Of a DNA stretch of 64,000 nucleotides, positions 36,601 to 64,000 are shown in pieces. The stretch comes from Pristionchus mayeri. Taxonomy: Eukaryota > Nematoda > Chromadorea > Rhabditida > Neodiplogasteridae. The stretch lies in NCBI GenBank assembly GCA_036245805.1, contig BTRK01000003.1, positions 20,673,292-20,737,291 on the forward strand. The letters run 5' to 3'. Each line of letters begins with the position of its first letter. The stretch's first letter is position 1. A program made the translations under genes and the position numbers. Below the pieces are notes generated by a model. That model did not search any database and was not told the origin of the DNA. It saw nothing but the letters and a program-made list of their open reading frames with translations.

Positions 36601-39187
36601 CCTTACACTCAGTGAAGTATATCTTTGGTTCCGCTCAACATAGCACCATATCTGGCGTATATTTTGAAAGAGCATTGACGGGGTATATCACCATGCTGTA
36701 GAAGTTTGGTTCATTATTCATCTCTGCGAACTAGCACCCGATCAAACGAATTAATAAAATCTGCACCAAATTTAAATCAGTTCATATTAATATTTTTCGC
36801 ATAGCCAGCGTGCGCAGTTCAGCTCTACCCTATGGTTTGAATGTGCATGAACACCCCAAACATATACTAGGAGGTCAGGCATTGATAATGTTTGAGAAGT
36901 ATCCTTCATGGAAATATTGTGAACCTCCGAAATGCGACAAAACTTATGTTACAACCTAATAGATGATGAGAGCAACATCCACACTATCATCTCTTCGCAT
37001 GCACACCCTTACAAAGAGAAAACAACTCAAATCAAAGGATATTTGCACATTTTTTTTGCAAAAAAAAAGAAAACCAATAATATAGGCAAGGTGATCAACG
37101 AATTGAAACAAAATATATTATCGGCAAATAGGGATGAAACGAAACATAGAACTAGCGGGGGGGGGGGGGGGGGAAGAGTTCCAACCTGTGGGTACGTCTC
37201 CGACAGTCTCTTCACCACGTACATCACTAGCGTCTTCCTCGCGATTAGCGCTCTCTTAAATGGCAACATTGAGCGATTTACTGACTACCGTAACCAATCT
37301 GACTGCTACCGTAATCCTTGTTCGAGCAACTCACATCTGACATGGTAAGCAGTATGAGATTGAGCACGTCCTCTTGCATCGCTGCAAAGAAATTATGAAA
37401 AGCGAAATAAGTAAGATCGTGAAAATTCAGAGTACAGTAAGTTCCTCGTTTCAGAGGTTACACTTTCATTGCAGAAATTGGATTCGACAAGAAGCTGCCT
37501 TCAGAACACCCAATCACTGGTACCAGACCCGAACCAAACCTCTGGGTCTTCCCCCATACCTGGTCCTAGGAACTGGCATCCGCGAGTGCGCACGGCAGTC
37601 CACAACTGGTGAGAGAGCGACTGCTGGTTCTGCGAACCCTGCATCGCCTCGCAGAGAATCCTGAATGGAGAATGTTGGAACAATTTCGCCAATCATCGGA
37701 ATGCTTGATTTAAAAGGACATTCTAGGCACAGTCGGAACTCCATCATATTTTTCTAGCCGTCCCGTGTAACTACAAATTAGGGAGGAATTCCTATATTTG
37801 AATGAGATGAGCGTACCTCTCGGCGATTTGTCTGGCTTGTCTGGCTGCCCTGAGTCTCCCCGATGGCTCAGCCAACTGAAGACAAATCAGATGCACCAAC
37901 TTGCGTTGCACCGTACGAGACATCACCTGAGAGGGAGGAGTACAGTAAAGACTAGTCCTTAAAGTGCATCTCCGTCAAGAAAGGTGATAAACCTTGGGCG
38001 AGATTTCAGAAAGGCAACGAGAACGTATTCTCAGGAGGGATTCCTTTCCAAGCGACCGTCGCTAATATAGACGATATTCTCGGAATTATTAATAAAGAAA
38101 CATATCATAAATTATTGGGTTCGATGTGCACCGTACCTCGCTCCATACACTCCCGCCCCGTTCCGATTCAATCCTGCGCAGATAGCTAGCCATTCCACAG
38201 AGACTTTCGTCGATGTTCTGGAAGAAACTCGATAAAGAAATCACGGAGATCGTTTTCTGACAATGTACATTGCACTGGAAATATGCAAAACATAGTATTT
38301 AACTTCGTTGGTTGTAAATTAGACAAACTGAGTCATGACTCTTTCGAGATGCATAGCAACGATGTAAAAAGCGCAAGATCACATCGCAAAATCCGACATC
38401 GTTGAAGAATTTACGCAAATTCAAAAGAATCTGAACCAAATAGAACGTGGCATCTCTCTACCTGTAGTAGGTATTTGTCGCTGGGTTGGAGGGAGTGATC
38501 GTGGTCGACGTACGTCTCCAGTCCCTTCGACAGATCGACGCCGACGATGGACATCATCGCCTTGTTACGAGGAAGGACGGAGAGAGGCAACTCCCCGGAG
38601 ATCTACAATTCAGCATTTAAGATAAGTAACCCAATTATAAAGCCCTTTGAATCGGATTTACATTATGTTTAGTCAACAACAAGTTGTTGTGCATATGATT
38701 TTAAGAACAAAAAAAGGTTAAATAATTTGGTATAGTCTAGTCTTCTAAAAATAGTGTGGCCGCTGAAGATTCGGCGATAGTGCAGAGCATGGAACCACGA
38801 CAGGTGAATCATCGAAAACAGAGATCAGGGGATTTATCACTAACGCACACGTTTTAATGGGGAGGAGGGCGACATGTCAAAGACACGTGCGGATCTTTGA
38901 CCCGTAGGTGAACAACAAAGTAAAAATACCTTGTCTGTGAGACAGAAGTGGTCGCCTTCCATCTTCTGCTGGATGCACTCAGTGCACACTGCATGCGAGC
39001 AGTACAGATTCACAGCCACTTTCTGACGAGTGAACACCTGCCAATTTGCTCACTTATTGTCTATTTATATAATGTAACCTTATATTTATCTATTAATACA
39101 CAATAAAGGTTAAGAATAGCTCGCCTTGACGCAGATGGGGCAGCAGAGAACCTCGGCCCACTTGAGCCCTTGTCCCTGCGGTGCCAT
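27662..39187 (-). CDS. rle-1: Roquin / RLE-1 homologue: RING E3 ligase and RNA-binding protein
   Basis: Roquin proteins bind stem-loops in mRNA and promote decay; the RING domain gives E3 activity (C. elegans RLE-1 targets DAF-16). The start at 39187 gives [19 protein letters not shown], the family start (QWTDFLSCPIC). RING continues in the next exon as [14 protein letters not shown]. The ROQ domain spans exons near 37.9-35.1 kb: [70 protein letters not shown] and [33 protein letters not shown] follows, then one CCCH finger, [21 protein letters not shown], in exon 32.2-32.9 kb. The tail is Gln/Pro/Met-rich, then Ser/Thr-rich short exons, a coiled coil near 27.95-28.1 kb ([16 protein letters not shown]) and a last exon ending HSMQ (TAG 27662). 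The first intron uses a GC donor (GTC AAG/GCGAGC). Long introns are loaded with transposons. Confidence 0.95.
29052..30563. mobile_element. Palindromic foldback transposon, copy B (1512 bp), inverted relative to copy A
   Basis: Same family as copy A: ends CACGGATCTCCTG / CAGGAGATCCGTG, flanked by CTAT on both sides (29048-29051 and 30564-30567). Its left end matches the complement of copy A's right end, including the CGATGCGACA variant beside the end, so the two copies lie in opposite orientation, 2.3 kb apart, and nearly identical. It sits in a Roquin intron between the exons near 30.72-30.83 kb and 28.91-28.98 kb. Confidence 0.93.
33493..34745 (-). mobile_element. Helitron-like non-autonomous element in a Roquin intron
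   Basis: Read on the minus strand the element ends in a perfect hairpin (GCGACC GAAG GGTCGC type, 33495-33512) closing with CTAG followed by T, as Helitron 3' ends do. The opposite end (about 34700-34745) has a GACAGACAGACGGACG block and TTACGATATTTC. In between are two copies of a 145-bp hairpin-bearing module (about 33567-33715 and 33811-33955; hairpin GATGGGGCTTCGCCCCATC) and about six tandem copies of a 110-120 bp unit (34025-34690) recognisable by GGTCAAGGTCC and GAGTTAGAGCGATTTGAAG. No helicase frame. The 5' end lacks the usual TC, so the class call is tentative. Confidence 0.65.
34025..34690. repeat. Tandem minisatellite, about six units of 110-120 bp
   Basis: Each unit contains a start like GCTCGCCATGGGGATGCCAA, the word GGTCAAGGTCC, a GATGATTTTGA block, GAGTTAGAGCGATTTGAA and a GATCAAA-rich end. 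Units differ by small indels and by number of GATCAAA words. It forms the internal part of the Helitron-like element. Confidence 0.8.
35695..36959. mobile_element. Decayed mariner-sized element in a Roquin intron
   Basis: Terminal inverted repeats AGGTTGTAACATAAGTTTTG (from 35697) and its complement (ending about 36957) are flanked by TA on both sides (35693-35694 and 36960-36961). The length, 1265 bp, is that of a full-length mariner, but no transposase frame survives: only short, broken frames are visible. The ends differ from the mariner family at 59969, so it is a separate lineage. Confidence 0.75.
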
Positions 39188-39633
39188 CCTGCCGCCTGAG
39201 CAACTGTAAATGCGCCTTCGCCGGAATTGCGCGGGTCAGCCACTCTGAAAGTAGAACGGCTAACGATTTGTAAAGAGCGAGAGGGAAGAGAGATAGGGAA
39301 AACTTGATACGAGAGGGATCTCGAAATAGCGCGAGAGGGAGGGGCGATGGAAGAGTGAGAGATGGACGGAACTGTTCGGCCATCGATACCGAGCGGGCAG
39401 GCAAAGAAAAATGCAACGAAAAGAGATAAAGAAGGCTGAAAAACAACTTTGAAAGATTGATTAAGGCGGTGCAGGCAATTAATCGTCTGCTTCACCGTAA
39501 CGGCCGTAACCGCACCATAAATTGTCAGTCTGTGATAGTATTTCAAACGTACTGTAAGTGTGATTCAAACTTTTAAAGTTTATATTATCGATTGCACTTT
39601 TATTTTTTACATTTTATTGGTTCAAGATATGCG
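39188..39633. promoter_or_regulatory. Shared divergent promoter region, Roquin / WDR81
   Basis: 446 bp separate the two start codons. A purine-rich stretch lies near 39280-39420, and two TACTGTA/CACCGTAA words near 39490-39555. No specific transcription-factor site could be assigned by eye. Confidence 0.4.
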
Positions 39634-63779
<24,146 letters not shown>

Positions 63780-64000
63780 GTAAGAGAAGGGGGGGGGGAG
63801 TTGTTTCCGATTGAATTTTATGAAGGCATTTCATTTCGGACAAACATGGTCCTAGTGACCAGGGTCTGTAAAAGAATTTATAACGTGATGTTTGATTTAA
63901 GTTTGTTTTAAACAGAAAGAGTGGTTCAATTGTCTGGATATAGATTTTGGAGTTCAATAGACAACTTTGAAATATCTAAAAATTGACCGTGAAAATGTAG

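Overview
This window is nuclear DNA from a nematode, most likely a free-living rhabditid or diplogastrid. The evidence is many very short introns (about 40-100 bp), intron-rich single-copy genes whose best family matches are animal proteins, tightly spaced divergent and tandem gene pairs, a nematode-type nuclear hormone receptor, and nematode-style transposons. The assignment to a nematode is an inference from gene content; no species was identified and no search was run. All coding calls are spliced models assembled by eye from exon translations, GT-AG (and some GC-AG) borders and reading-phase continuity.

Layout. 0.6-3.25 kb (+): a C2H2 zinc-finger protein with Ala/Ser/Gln-rich tails. 4.0-6.16 kb (-): an unrecognised protein with two tRNA-Val genes in its introns, directly downstream of tmem-17 (6.36-7.09 kb, -; ciliary transition zone). 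7.57-9.45 kb (+): SAP18, divergent from tmem-17. 11.06-14.29 kb (+): a nuclear hormone receptor. 14.7-17.1 kb: a 5'-truncated non-LTR retrotransposon and a foldback element whose arm carries a 62-bp copy of the retrotransposon. 17.25 kb: a third tRNA-Val. 17.47-19.1 kb (-): a classical protein tyrosine phosphatase with an intact active site; 19.43-20.48 kb (+): a divergently placed secreted protein. 20.75-26.9 kb (-): strd-1 (STRAD pseudokinase), with a BAR-like gene nested on the opposite strand in one intron (22.6-23.8 kb) and a 1.5-kb palindromic transposon in the first intron. 27.66-39.19 kb (-): a Roquin/RLE-1 homologue (RING, ROQ, CCCH) whose introns hold a second, inverted copy of the 1.5-kb palindrome, a Helitron-like element and a decayed mariner-like element. 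39.63 kb to the right edge (+): the WDR81/SORF-2 homologue (BEACH domain and WD40 repeats), cut by the window end.

The most striking non-genic structure is in one WDR81 intron (42.2-53.6 kb): ten head-to-tail units of about 0.94-1.7 kb, three of them with an exact 993-bp period, all ending in the same CTAG-terminated palindrome. The units carry tRNA-like modules of three different types with recognisable pol III A and B boxes, and an inverted half unit caps the left end. I read this as a tandem array of Helitron-like non-autonomous elements that captured or contain tRNA-derived promoters. Two further WDR81 introns hold a mariner-type foldback MITE (54.1-55.0 kb) and a full-length, apparently intact mariner (60.0-61.2 kb) with matching ends.

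Functional themes: endosome and neuronal proteostasis (WDR81), mRNA decay and ubiquitination (Roquin), LKB1-STRAD-MO25 polarity signalling (STRAD), cilia (TMEM17), and chromatin/RNA processing (SAP18). These genes look like ordinary housekeeping neighbours, not a dedicated pathway cluster.
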